Origin: Methanoregulaceae archaeon
Lineage (GTDB): Archaea > Halobacteriota > Methanomicrobia > Methanomicrobiales > Methanospirillaceae
Direction of reading: 5' to 3'
NCBI GenBank assembly: GCA_019695435.1
Contig: JACTVF010000045.1
Location: forward strand, 1-12,057
DNA: 12,057 bases
Position 1 is the stretch's first letter. Every line of letters starts with the position of its first letter. This document shows, piece by piece, positions 1 to 6,526 of this stretch. A program made the translations under genes and the position numbers. A model generated the notes under the pieces. It had not been told where the DNA came from. It did no database searches and saw only the letters and a list, made by a program, of their open reading frames with translations.

Positions 1-122
1 GGTGTGTCGTGCGTATGAGACGGACACGCAGACGTGGTGGGCCTGGACAGGCAGCGAGTGGCTACAAGAAACCGGCGTCTGGATCGAAACCGATGGCACG
101 AAAGTCGGCCCGGTACCCGCGC
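1..122. repeat. Terminal direct repeat, left copy (circular overlap)
   Basis: These bases are identical to 11936-12057. A repeat of this kind at both ends of an assembled sequence usually means that a circular molecule, or a circularly permuted one, was read past its closing point. The reading frame running through both copies supports this: the gene that starts at 11847 continues in phase at base 2. The unit length would be 11,935 bp. A true short terminal redundancy on a linear virion DNA cannot be excluded from sequence alone. Confidence 0.93.
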
Positions 123-2959
123 AGCTGCTAAACCTGCAAAGCGGCCCAGGTATCGTACTTGGCGCCGGCGGTGCTACTGGCGCGGCCGTCGAGGTGCAAA
201 TATCCACTGTCGCACCCCCGCCTAATCCACAAGTGTTGACGTGTGCACAACGTGCCTGCAACATTGCCGGCTACCTGTCCATCAACGTCATACGCGAGAG
301 CTTGCAACAGGCCATCGATGCAATCAACGCCAACCAAAGCGTGTTGACCTATGGCCTCGGCATCATCGCGCTTATCCCCGGTATTAACGTCACAGACTTT
401 ATCATGGACGGCCTGTACGTCTTCTACAAAGCCATCAGCTCAGGCACATTGTCGGATTACACTGACGCACTCGCAGACGATGCCTTGTTCGCATCCATCA
501 CATGCAACATCTACAGCGCTATCGAGGCCGACTGCGAAGTAACCGACGGGAACTTCACGGCCATCCTCACAAACATCGCCGCGAACCCGTACACCCCATC
601 AGACGTAATCAGCACCATTCACGATTACGTGGAAGCGTTGGGCGCGCATGGCCTCGAGCTGTTGCAGAATCCCGGCTCACTCGCCGACTACGATTGCTCA
701 GGCTGCGGTGGTCCCAGTGGTGCCAGCGGGCCGACCGGTGCTCCAACCCCCTTCACACATCACATCCTCTCACCCACACATACCGATACCGTCGTTGCCA
801 CGGGTGCAACCGGCGATATCCTGCGCCACAACGGCACAGCATGGGAAGCATTGCCCATCGGCACAGAAGGCCAGCTGCTCAGCTCTCGATCCGGGAATGC
901 CACGTGGGACCGCGGCAACATCGAGGTAGAGCACGGAACAGCGGATCCTGCTGTCCTCGTACGGCGGATCGATATAGAGGATTCTTCCAGCGTCCTGGCA
1001 ACACTAACATACGATGAGCCACTGAGCCTAGCCACAGTTTCATTCGCATTGAATCCCGATGTGCCGACGATAGGGCCTACAGGTCCTACAGGTCCTACAG
1101 GGCCTACAGGTGCGGCAGGAGCAACCGGCGCAACCGGCGCGACAGGTGAGACAGGTGCTACGCCAGCCAGTCTGTATGTCCCTTCTCAGGCTGGTCATGG
1201 CCTAGTGTTAGACCTTGGAGTAGGCGGTACCCCGCCATCTGGTTGGACTGACCTTGCGTATGATGACAGCGCCTGGATATCTGCCCTGCTTGAGGCATGC
1301 ACACCGTCTACTGATCCGCCCGCGATCGCAAGTACCCAATTCATCACCTGGCAGTCTGATTGTGCAACACATCCAAACGATGTGTTCTTGGTTCGGCACC
1401 ATTTCAGCATCAATACCGGACTTGTCGTGTCGGCGACTCTGCAGGCACCTGTCAACGGCACGGTGCCAGCCTGGCTCAACGGCACATCGCTAGGCATTGC
1501 TACTGTTGTGTCCGATATCTGGACCTGGACAGTTGACCCGGCGCTCTTCGTCTCCGGCGACAATGTGCTTGCTCTGGAATACACGAACGACTCAGTACTG
1601 GATGGCAATTGGTCGAGCACTGACTATCTTCTGAGTGTGTACGGTACGGCCCAGTCTGGTGGTCCTACAGGGCCTGCTGGCCCCACCGGCAGTGGGGGCA
1701 CGGGCGGCGCAACCGGACCAACCGGACCGACAGGCCCGACCGGGCCAACAGGAAGCGCAGGAAGCGATAGTGGCCTATCACTATTCGTGAACAGCACTGC
1801 GGTCCCGAGCAATCCGATTAGCGGGCTCGATCTCTCGCAGGGCGAGAACGTCACACTCACGGTTGGCGAGGTAGACGGTGTGGCCGCAGTTGTTATCTCA
1901 GCCGCCGGGGGCGGGGGCGGCGCAACCGGACCAACCGGACCAACCGGGCCTACAGGTGCAACCGGGCCTACAGGTGCAACCGGTGCGACAGGTGCGGCGG
2001 CGCCGGCGGGCGAAATGTATGAGACGTCGTTGGGCACCGATACGGACATAGGAACGTCACAAGGCACGGTGCTGCTGACTGCCGTGCTCGGCTCGAATCT
2101 CTATGAATGCTCCGCAACGGTGACGCTATACAACAGCAATAGCGGGCCGTCCACCGCCTATGTGGACCTGTGGGACGGCGCAACCCAGATCGCCGGCGCA
2201 ACCCTGGCACTCAACCCTACCTCGACTGGTACAGTCACGATAGGGCCAAAGAACGTCACCATAGCGGGCGGGGCAACGCTCTCTCTACGCGCATGGGCGC
2301 CTGATGGCGGGTGGTCAGCAAAACACCTCAGCGGCACGGGTATCGAGACTGGCACATGGCTACACGCCACACTTCCAACAGGAGGTCCGGCAGGTGCAAC
2401 CGGTGGGACAGGACCTGCAGGTGCAACCGGTGCGACAGGACCTGCCGGCGGCACAGGGTCGTTTGTCGAACTGGCTGACGTAGTTGTATCGACACCAGCA
2501 AGTACTATCGCCATTGACGTACCATCTGGGCACAAGCATCTGCGACTCGTCATGTCCGGTCGCGGGGATGCAGCCGCGAACTACGAACTGCTCTATCTAC
2601 GCTGTAATGCGGATGGAGGCGCGAACTATTCGTGGTGGTATGAGTACGGTGGCAGTGCGGGGGTAGGTGGGACCCTGACCGAGGGACAGACTGCGGCGAA
2701 GGTCGCCGACTTCGCGGCGAATAGCCTGACGGCTGGCTATAACAGCGCTCTGGTCGTCGATTTCTTCGACTACGCGAACACTGTGTACTTCAAAACCTTT
2801 ATGACGACGATGGTTGCTGACCTACAAGGTACGGGCGGGTTTGTAGAGCACTACGGCGGCATGTGGCTAAGCGAGTCGAGCATAACCGAAATAACGCTGT
2901 TCCTCAGCGCTGGCAACTTTGCGGCAGGGACGCGTGCAACGCTCTACGCACTGTCCTAA
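2..2959 (+). CDS. Giant collagen-like fibre / receptor-binding protein (C-terminal 985 of about 1015 residues)
   Basis: The true start is the ATG at 11847, 30 codons upstream across the closing point. Full-protein numbering is used here. Residues 1-52 form a Trp/Tyr-rich N-terminal module, and 109-265 are a mostly helical hydrophobic domain with Cys near both ends. Gly-X-Thr/Ala/Pro collagen-type blocks lie at about 266-278, 388-417, 584-618, 666-697 and 824-849. They separate beta-rich domains: about 425-580 resembles a galactose-binding-like sandwich, and about 620-665 resembles the beta segments found in phage tail fibres. The C-terminal 165 residues share a pattern (N-x-D-x-G-x-N-Y, then a strand-rich end) with the 226-aa protein at 10343. 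It is probably a trimeric surface fibre that binds host glycans. It is the last gene of the rightward late operon. The adhesive role is inferred from architecture, not from a recognised named family. Confidence 0.85.
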   Translation: MCRAYETDTQTWWAWTGSEWLQETGVWIETDGTKVGPVPAQLLNLQSGPGIVLGAGGATGAAVEVQISTVAPPPNPQVLTCAQRACNIAGYLSINVIRESLQQAIDAINANQSVLTYGLGIIALIPGINVTDFIMDGLYVFYKAISSGTLSDYTDALADDALFASITCNIYSAIEADCEVTDGNFTAILTNIAANPYTPSDVISTIHDYVEALGAHGLELLQNPGSLADYDCSGCGGPSGASGPTGAPTPFTHHILSPTHTDTVVATGATGDILRHNGTAWEALPIGTEGQLLSSRSGNATWDRGNIEVEHGTADPAVLVRRIDIEDSSSVLATLTYDEPLSLATVSFALNPDVPTIGPTGPTGPTGPTGAAGATGATGATGETGATPASLYVPSQAGHGLVLDLGVGGTPPSGWTDLAYDDSAWISALLEACTPSTDPPAIASTQFITWQSDCATHPNDVFLVRHHFSINTGLVVSATLQAPVNGTVPAWLNGTSLGIATVVSDIWTWTVDPALFVSGDNVLALEYTNDSVLDGNWSSTDYLLSVYGTAQSGGPTGPAGPTGSGGTGGATGPTGPTGPTGPTGSAGSDSGLSLFVNSTAVPSNPISGLDLSQGENVTLTVGEVDGVAAVVISAAGGGGGATGPTGPTGPTGATGPTGATGATGAAAPAGEMYETSLGTDTDIGTSQGTVLLTAVLGSNLYECSATVTLYNSNSGPSTAYVDLWDGATQIAGATLALNPTSTGTVTIGPKNVTIAGGATLSLRAWAPDGGWSAKHLSGTGIETGTWLHATLPTGGPAGATGGTGPAGATGATGPAGGTGSFVELADVVVSTPASTIAIDVPSGHKHLRLVMSGRGDAAANYELLYLRCNADGGANYSWWYEYGGSAGVGGTLTEGQTAAKVADFAANSLTAGYNSALVVDFFDYANTVYFKTFMTTMVADLQGTGGFVEHYGGMWLSESSITEITLFLSAGNFAAGTRATLYALS
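707..745 (+). repeat. Short collagen-like Gly-X-Y block in the fibre gene
   Basis: Thirteen codons with Gly at every third position (pattern GGPSGASGPTGAP) directly follow a Cys-x2-Cys pair that closes the helical domain. The block probably acts as a short linker. Confidence 0.7.
1073..1162 (+). repeat. Collagen-like block with repeated GPT/GAT triplets
   Basis: Thirty codons of near-perfect Gly-X-Y: GPT units first, then GAT units. At DNA level the GGxCCTACA unit is tandemly repeated, so the block can expand or shrink by slippage. Confidence 0.9.
1661..1765 (+). repeat. Collagen-like block between the beta domains
   Basis: About 35 codons with Gly in almost every third position. The block follows the galactose-binding-like domain and ends in a Gly-Ser-Ala-Gly-Ser linker. 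Confidence 0.85.
1907..2002 (+). repeat. Collagen-like block starting with a poly-Gly run
   Basis: About 32 codons. Five consecutive Gly codons open the block, followed by ATG-PTG type triplets and an Ala-rich end. The codon pattern (ACCGGACCA repeated) is close to that of the block at 1661-1765. Confidence 0.85.
2381..2458 (+). repeat. Last collagen-like block before the C-terminal domain
   Basis: About 26 codons of GPAGAT-type repeats immediately precede the C-terminal putative receptor-binding domain. Confidence 0.85.
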
Positions 2960-3020
2960 CGACCCCGCCGGCTGCGCACATCCATCACCGCAAATGATGC
3001 CTTCACGCTAACTTCTTCGG

Positions 3021-3056
3021 TGTGACGGGTGTGACGGGTGTGACGGGTGTGACGGG
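3021..3056 (+). repeat. Four tandem 9-bp iterons (TGTGACGGG)
   Basis: Four perfect copies of TGTGACGGG lie at 3021, 3030, 3039 and 3048, followed by TTTT. The array is outside any supported gene. The core TGTGAC recurs in inverted orientation about 70-100 bp downstream, which suggests protein binding sites rather than chance low complexity. Confidence 0.85.
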
Positions 3057-3128
3057 TTTTCGCATTTTCTCCCCTCTTCTCTGTTTTTCCATTTAACTAA
3101 AATGTAGGATGGACAGGAAAATTGTCAC

Positions 3129-3192
3129 AAACCTGTCACAGCTCGTCACGAATTCCCTGCCCCACCAGAGTAAACGGCGCTGTGACAGGTTT
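3129..3192. repeat. 14-bp inverted repeat with iteron cores in both arms
   Basis: AAACCTGTCACAGC at 3129-3142 is the exact reverse complement of 3179-3192. The arms are 36 bp apart and the right arm runs into a T-run (3190-3194). It could act as part of the origin or as a weak terminator for the fibre operon. The long loop and the shared TGTGAC core favour a protein-binding role. Confidence 0.6.
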
Positions 3193-3202
3193 TTCCGCTC
3201 CG

Positions 3203-4573
3203 TCAGGCTTTCAGGCCGATCCCGGTCCAGATCCGCTTGCCGGTGCCCGGCTCTCGGCGCTCGCCGATGCCCGCGCGCTCCTTTAGCCGCAGTCCTAGGC
3301 GCGTCGACGACCACGGCCGGCTCTTATTCGTTTCGCTCCAATCGACGTAGCGCCCGTACAGTTGACCCTTCACCGTTTCCAGTTGCGGAGCCACGATCGC
3401 GCAGTCCTCCAGGAACTCGGCAAGTGCGTCTTGCTCACCACGATACGTCTCTCCAGCTGCGACGACTGCCTGGGGCGGCCGCAATCCCATCTTCTCCCAT
3501 GCGTGATAGCCCTTTACGGCCCATGCCATGATGCCCGGTGCCTCGCCGCGCAGTTTCTCCGAAAGACCGCGGTCCTGTTCATCCGGCGGTATCGTCTGCT
3601 TGAACTCGATCAGCCGGATGCGGCGCCAGATGCCGAGATCGACTCCTCGTATTTCCGGCTTGTGATTGCAGGCAAGCCATATCTTGCCGGTTGATCGGAA
3701 GCTGAAGAACTCGTGCTGCAGAAATCGGGCCGTCACCATGTCACCGCCCGTCAGTTGCTTTAGGCGGCTTTCGGCGAACCGCTGGCCGTCTTCCGTCTCC
3801 GCGCTGATAATCATGCGGGCGCCGGCGAGCGCTGCCACGTCGTTTGGAATGGCATCGCCATCTTGGACCATGAACGTTTCTGGCCGCGCGCTCGATGCGT
3901 AGTCGCCCAGCATGTCCACAAGCGCCCGCAGAAAGGTGCTCTTGCCATTGCTGCCCGCGCCATGCAGCAGAAACAGGCATTGCTCGCCGGTCTTACCCGA
4001 TAGGCTGTAACCTACCGCGCGCTGCACAAAGCCGCGGACCTCGGCAGAGGGTAGGATGCGCTCCAAGAATGCCTGCCAGCATGGCGCTTCCGCTGCACGG
4101 TCGTAGTGCGCCCCTGACATCTTCGTGATGAGGTCCGTCGTTTCGTGGGGCAAGAGCAGACCGCTTGCTAGGTCAAGCGTTCCAGATTCGGTGTTGAATG
4201 CAACTGTGTCTACATCGAATGCGGCTGGCATACGCACCAGCCGCGTGTCAGTTTCAGCGAGCTTGAGCGCCGCTTCCAAGCGGTTCTTTTGCCGGCATTT
4301 GATAGCCCATGCCCGATATTGTTCCGCACGCTCGGCGAGACCAGCTCCCGATGCTTCTTCCGCTTCCAGCATCCAAGCATTCGATAAGAGCTTCACTAGG
4401 CGCCAGTGCTCGCCGCTCAGATCGCGCGTCCAACGCTTGCTATCCCATGCCATCCACCCCCATTGCGGCACGTACAACAGTCGGCCGACAGCGAGCCGCA
4501 CAATGAACTTCTGCATGTTGTCGAGGTCGGTTGTGTGCGGGGAATCAAGGGGGGTATCGTGTATACTATCCAT
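3203..4573 (-). CDS. SF3 / D5-type replicative helicase (phage-plasmid primase family, helicase part)
   Basis: The 456-residue protein has a D5_N-like region (about 100-190), then a superfamily 3 ATPase core. Visible motifs are Walker A GAGSNGKST at 205-213, an acidic Walker B-like MIISAE at 254-259, a sensor strand KIWLACNHKP at 297-306 and the arginine-rich WRRIRLIEF at 316-324. This is the C-terminal half of the P4 alpha / poxvirus D5 primase-helicase group. No TOPRIM or archaeo-eukaryotic primase domain is present, so it probably unwinds DNA at the origin while priming comes from elsewhere. The ATG at 4573 is preceded by AAAGGA at a good distance. It is the last gene of the leftward early operon and ends beside the candidate origin. 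Helicase identity is secure; the exact replication mode is inferred. Confidence 0.92.
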   Translation of the reverse strand: MDSIHDTPLDSPHTTDLDNMQKFIVRLAVGRLLYVPQWGWMAWDSKRWTRDLSGEHWRLVKLLSNAWMLEAEEASGAGLAERAEQYRAWAIKCRQKNRLEAALKLAETDTRLVRMPAAFDVDTVAFNTESGTLDLASGLLLPHETTDLITKMSGAHYDRAAEAPCWQAFLERILPSAEVRGFVQRAVGYSLSGKTGEQCLFLLHGAGSNGKSTFLRALVDMLGDYASSARPETFMVQDGDAIPNDVAALAGARMIISAETEDGQRFAESRLKQLTGGDMVTARFLQHEFFSFRSTGKIWLACNHKPEIRGVDLGIWRRIRLIEFKQTIPPDEQDRGLSEKLRGEAPGIMAWAVKGYHAWEKMGLRPPQAVVAAGETYRGEQDALAEFLEDCAIVAPQLETVKGQLYGRYVDWSETNKSRPWSSTRLGLRLKERAGIGERREPGTGKRIWTGIGLKA

Positions 4574-4606
4574 AGTGTTCCTTTGACGCAGGACACTAGA
4601 TATGGC

Positions 4607-4653
4607 GATGCGCCGGCCCGGGAGCCCGTTCCCCCTCCTTAAGCCGGCGCATC
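4607..4653. other. GC-rich hairpin with an exposed Shine-Dalgarno-like loop upstream of the helicase gene
   Basis: GATGCGCCGGC at 4607-4617 pairs exactly with 4643-4653; the loop is 25 nt. On the leftward transcript the loop carries AAGGAGG (4640-4634), a full Shine-Dalgarno sequence, yet no start codon follows at a usable distance. There is no T-run, so it is not a classical terminator. It could tune helicase expression within the operon, for example as a ribosome standby site, a processing site or an attenuator. The function is inference. Confidence 0.5.
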
Positions 4654-4663
4654 CATCGTACTG

Positions 4664-4903
4664 CTACGGATGCTTCTTCGGTATCAGTCCCCCGTATCTG
4701 TAGCATTTGATCTCGTTGTGGGTTACCAGATCGACGATATATGCACGCTTGGTCCCAGCCGGCCACTGCGTCAACCCAAGCGGATGCAGCAGATCACCAC
4801 GCGCCGCGAGTTGATGCTTGCCGTCTTCCAATACTACGAAGAACGCATAGCGCGGCAGCGCGATCGCTTTGCCGGCTCGCGTGGTTCCCCATTCGTGTGC
4901 CAC
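4664..4903 (-). CDS. Hypothetical 79-aa protein (GTG start)
   Basis: I do not recognise this protein. It starts with GTG at 4903, which has a perfect AAGGAGG five bases upstream. It is a compact, probably beta-rich protein with many basic residues and a C-terminal Lys-Lys-His-Pro; there is no signal peptide, membrane segment or metal-binding cluster. It lies 21 bp after the resolvase stop and about 90 bp before the helicase start, in the same direction, so it is probably co-transcribed with the replication genes. A DNA-binding or helicase-accessory role would fit its position, but nothing in the sequence proves it. Confidence 0.7.
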   Translation of the reverse strand: MAHEWGTTRAGKAIALPRYAFFVVLEDGKHQLAARGDLLHPLGLTQWPAGTKRAYIVDLVTHNEIKCYRYGGLIPKKHP

Positions 4904-4924
4904 AAGGACCTCCTTCCGCTGACT

Positions 4925-5326
4925 TCACGGGCACTGCCAGGCCCATGCTCGTTTAGTCGATTTTACTCTGGTACGTGCGTTGTGCTGGCTAACATTTGAA
5001 AACCGTGTGGCACAAAGAAATAGAAGCTTGCCCGTCGGCGTACTCGTGTCAATCGCCTGGTCGAGGACCACCAGGCAAACGTTCTTCCGGCGCAGCGTAT
5101 CGGCGATAGCGCAGAGGTGGGTAACTGATCGTGCCAAGCGATCCAATCGCGTAACCACGAGCGTGTCACCTTGCCGCACGTACTCCAAGCATGCCGCCAG
5201 CTCGGGACATTCCACGAGTGAGCCTCTTTTCTTCTCACTGAAAATCTTCTCGCAATCGCTCAAGCGCTCGAGCTGCGCCTCGATGTTCTGCTCGGTCGTG
5301 CTGACTCGGGCATAGCCTACACGCAT
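4925..5326 (-). CDS. Serine recombinase / resolvase catalytic domain, C-terminus disrupted
   Basis: The 133-residue product has a clear resolvase/invertase N-terminus: YARVST with the presumed nucleophile Ser9, an E-Q-N-x3-Q segment, and TRLDRLAR at 59-66 carrying the usual arginines. The start at 5326 is chosen because it has AGGAG eight bases upstream and begins at the conserved strand; it overlaps the 61-aa gene by 10 bp. Tn3-type resolvases are usually about 180-200 residues with a long helix and a helix-turn-helix at the end. Here homology stops after GKLLF (99-103). The family continuation QML-A appears in another frame, as if about 19 bp (4999-5017) had been inserted. The DNA-binding domain is missing. 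It would normally resolve multimers or invert DNA; this copy may be inactive or a reduced catalytic-domain protein. Confidence 0.8.
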   Translation of the reverse strand: MRVGYARVSTTEQNIEAQLERLSDCEKIFSEKKRGSLVECPELAACLEYVRQGDTLVVTRLDRLARSVTHLCAIADTLRRKNVCLVVLDQAIDTSTPTGKLLFLCATRFSNVSQHNARTRVKSTKRAWAWQCP

Positions 5327-5502
5327 ATCTTTTCTCCTCTGTCCCATTCAGCGATTAGGCTGCCGCCCTGGTAGACCAAATAACCACGCAAGAGATCTTC
5401 TCGGCTCATCTCGCGCGCATATTCTTCGGCTTCTCGCTGGGTTGGGAAGACGTCGGGACAGCTATCGTCTGCTTCGGTCGATGTGGTATAGACCTCAAAC
5501 AT
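5317..5502 (-). CDS. Small acidic hypothetical protein, 61 aa
   Basis: The start at 5502 is supported by AAGGAGG upstream and by a TGATG junction with the stop of the nuclease gene. A longer frame upstream only overlaps that gene. The protein is acidic, with an aromatic N-terminal strand (MFEVYTT), a helix rich in Glu and Arg around residues 22-36 and a C-terminal strand. I recognise no family. Its size and tight coupling suggest a cofactor, inhibitor or partner of the nuclease or resolvase, but this is context only. Confidence 0.7.
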   Translation of the reverse strand: MFEVYTTSTEADDSCPDVFPTQREAEEYAREMSREDLLRGYLVYQGGSLIAEWDRGEKICV

Positions 5503-5783
5503 CACACGACCTCCTTCACATCCGGCAGCGCCCTGCGGTAACAATAGCGGTGCAAGAGCTTGCGCGTGTTCGGCGGCGCCACGAATGCTTGTATGGCCTC
5601 AAGCTCCGTGCTGCATGGCCAGTCACGCGTCTTCACCTGCACGAGCACAACATCGTTCGCGGAGATACCGACGATGTCGAACACGCCGGCAGACAGCGAT
5701 GAGCGGATGCAGTAGTAGCCCGCGGCCTCGAGCACGGCCATGGAGCGGTGTTCGTTGCGGGTGCCTTTCTGTCGTGCGTTCAT
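5502..5783 (-). CDS. Hjc-like PD-(D/E)XK nuclease, putative Holliday junction resolvase
   Basis: The 93-residue protein follows the layout of archaeal Hjc-type and phage PD-(D/E)XK nucleases: GTRNE with Glu11, a central GVFDIVGI strand with Asp36, and VQVK at 48-51, where the usual Glu of E-x-K is Gln. Similar small proteins with QVK in place of EVK occur in bacterial and phage genomes, so Gln may be natural there. It would cleave branched DNA during replication or recombination in the cytoplasm. The start has AAAGGAGG five bases upstream. It is the first gene of the leftward early operon, behind the strong promoter at 5804-5832, and is coupled to the next gene by TGATG. The fold assignment is fairly sure; the substrate is inferred. 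Confidence 0.75.
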   Translation of the reverse strand: MNARQKGTRNEHRSMAVLEAAGYYCIRSSLSAGVFDIVGISANDVVLVQVKTRDWPCSTELEAIQAFVAPPNTRKLLHRYCYRRALPDVKEVV

Positions 5784-5803
5784 AGAACCTCCTTTCTAGA
5801 AGT

Positions 5804-5832
5804 ATTCTAGCACCATTTGGATGCGTTGACAA
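5804..5832 (-). promoter_or_regulatory. Sigma70-type promoter for the leftward replication operon
   Basis: Read leftward: -35 TTGTCA (5832-5827), an exact 17-bp spacer, and -10 TAGAAT (5809-5804) preceded by TGC, an extended -10. The nuclease start lies about 20 bp downstream of the -10 box with a strong ribosome site between them. The -35 overlaps that of the rightward promoter, so the two probably respond to the same regulator. Confidence 0.8.
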
Positions 5833-5854
5833 CACACAGGAATGCGCGTAGAGT
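5826..5854 (+). promoter_or_regulatory. Sigma70-type promoter for the rightward small-gene operon
   Basis: A perfect -35 TTGACA (5826-5831) and -10 TAGAGT (5849-5854) are separated by 17 bp. Transcription would begin near 5861, leaving a leader of about 30 bases before the ATG at 5890. This also argues against the earlier in-frame ATG at 5842, which lies upstream of the -10 box. Confidence 0.75.
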
Positions 5855-5889
5855 ACCGATTGCGGATAGTACCGCGAAGGAGTACGCAG

Positions 5890-6105
5890 ATGACCGATGA
5901 ATTTATATACGAGCATCGCTGCGATGAGTGCGGAACGTTCTCGCACTGCCAGATCAACGTTACTGATGATCCGATCACTGGCGAGGTTGCGATATGCGCC
6001 TATTATGAGTGCGAGAAATGCGCCTCGCGCTACGGCGATAGCGGCGATGCGCGGGAGGAACTGGCGTTTGGTTGGATGGGCGACAACGGGGACGGCGACC
6101 GATGA
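5890..6105 (+). CDS. Small protein with two Cys pairs (probable zinc ribbon), 71 aa
   Basis: Cys11-x2-Cys14 and Cys41-x2-Cys44, with extra Cys20 and Cys36, give the two knuckles expected of a zinc ribbon. The segment between them is beta-prone and the tail is acidic. The start at 5890 has AAGGAG upstream and lies after the promoter; longer in-frame starts lie before the transcription start. It is the first gene of a four-gene chain, joined to the next by an ATGA overlap. Proteins of this shape are often transcription factors or nucleic-acid binders, so an early regulator is a reasonable guess. No specific family is recognised. Confidence 0.75.
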   Translation: MTDEFIYEHRCDECGTFSHCQINVTDDPITGEVAICAYYECEKCASRYGDSGDAREELAFGWMGDNGDGDR

Positions 6106-6323
6106 GCGACGTGCTTGCAGTTCACGTCCGTTTGTTCGATGGCCGATGGATTCACCGAGGCATGGTGGGCTTCACCGTGCGGAACGAGAGGACGCACGAG
6201 CTCCTGTACTCGGGCTATTGCTCGGGCTACCTCGAGGCCCAGGATCGCATCTTGCAATGGGCGCGCAACAACGGCTGGACGCAAATGGACGTGCTCGGTG
6301 TGAGCCCGTCCAACATGAACTGA
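6102..6323 (+). CDS. Hypothetical 73-aa protein
   Basis: The start at 6102 gives the ATGA overlap with the upstream gene and has GGGGAC before it. An in-frame ATG 30 bases earlier would sit well inside that gene. The protein looks like an alpha/beta domain: N-terminal strands (VHVRLFDGRW), a central beta pair rich in Tyr and Gly, then a helix (AQDRILQWARNNGW) and a final strand. I recognise no family. It is translated with its neighbours and so probably belongs to the same early regulatory or host-takeover set. Confidence 0.65.
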   Translation: MSDVLAVHVRLFDGRWIHRGMVGFTVRNERTHELLYSGYCSGYLEAQDRILQWARNNGWTQMDVLGVSPSNMN

Positions 6324-6526
6324 TGCGTACTCGGCGCGTGAGCTTCGCCGTGCCGGAATATCTCTTGCCTGCCCTAGAGATTCTGGCTCAGAGACTCGAA
6401 CAGCCGCTCGAGCAAGCTTTTCTCACTTACTGCCTGATGCTCTTGGAGAGCGCGCCCGGTGTCGAAGAGCTTCACGACGTGATAAGACGGGGCAAGATTC
6501 GCTATTACCAGCAAGGAATAAGCTAA
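6323..6526 (+). CDS. Possible ribbon-helix-helix-like small protein, 67 aa
   Basis: The start at 6323 shares one base with the upstream stop (TGATG), suggesting coupled translation; no strong ribosome site is visible. After an Arg-rich start the order is a short strand (RVSFAVP), helix (about 13-28), turn at Pro30, helix (about 32-45) and a basic tail. This is the order of ribbon-helix-helix repressors such as those that control plasmid or phage promoters, but the second helix is unusually hydrophobic and the match is by pattern only. If correct, it is the best candidate to act on the shared promoter hub upstream. Confidence 0.6.
   Translation: MRTRRVSFAVPEYLLPALEILAQRLEQPLEQAFLTYCLMLLESAPGVEELHDVIRRGKIRYYQQGIS

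Larger units (their letters stand above)
2960..3202. other. Candidate replication origin (iterons, AT-richer stretch, inverted TGTGAC sites)
   Basis: This 243-bp convergent gap lies between the fibre stop and the helicase stop. It contains four head-to-tail 9-bp iterons at 3021-3056 and then a pyrimidine- and AT-richer stretch (about 3057-3122) that could melt. After that come three oppositely oriented copies of the same core, GTCAC, at 3124, 3135 and 3145, spaced 10-11 bp apart, and one more TGTGAC at 3181. Iterons, an AT-rich element and an adjacent replicative helicase gene are the usual parts of a plasmid or phage origin. The function is inferred. No initiator is identified apart from the helicase. 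Confidence 0.55.

Noticed and set aside
1..122. Long terminal repeats of a transposon or integrated element
   Set aside because: The repeat lies inside a coding sequence and keeps its frame, which fits an assembly overlap of a circle and not a transposon end.
1195..2553. Long minus-strand frames opposite the fibre gene (1195-1620, 1624-2067, 2158-2553)
   Set aside because: They are Pro/Val/Ala-rich mirror images of the Gly-X-Y repeats and beta domains, with no coherent operon context, so they are shadows of the real gene.
3021..3056. CRISPR-like or minisatellite array
   Set aside because: The units are 9 bp, contiguous and without spacers, and no cas genes are present; they fit replication iterons better.
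5842..5889. Upstream ATG as start of the Cys-pair protein
   Set aside because: It lies before the -10 box and lacks a ribosome site; the ATG at 5890 has AAGGAG and fits the promoter.
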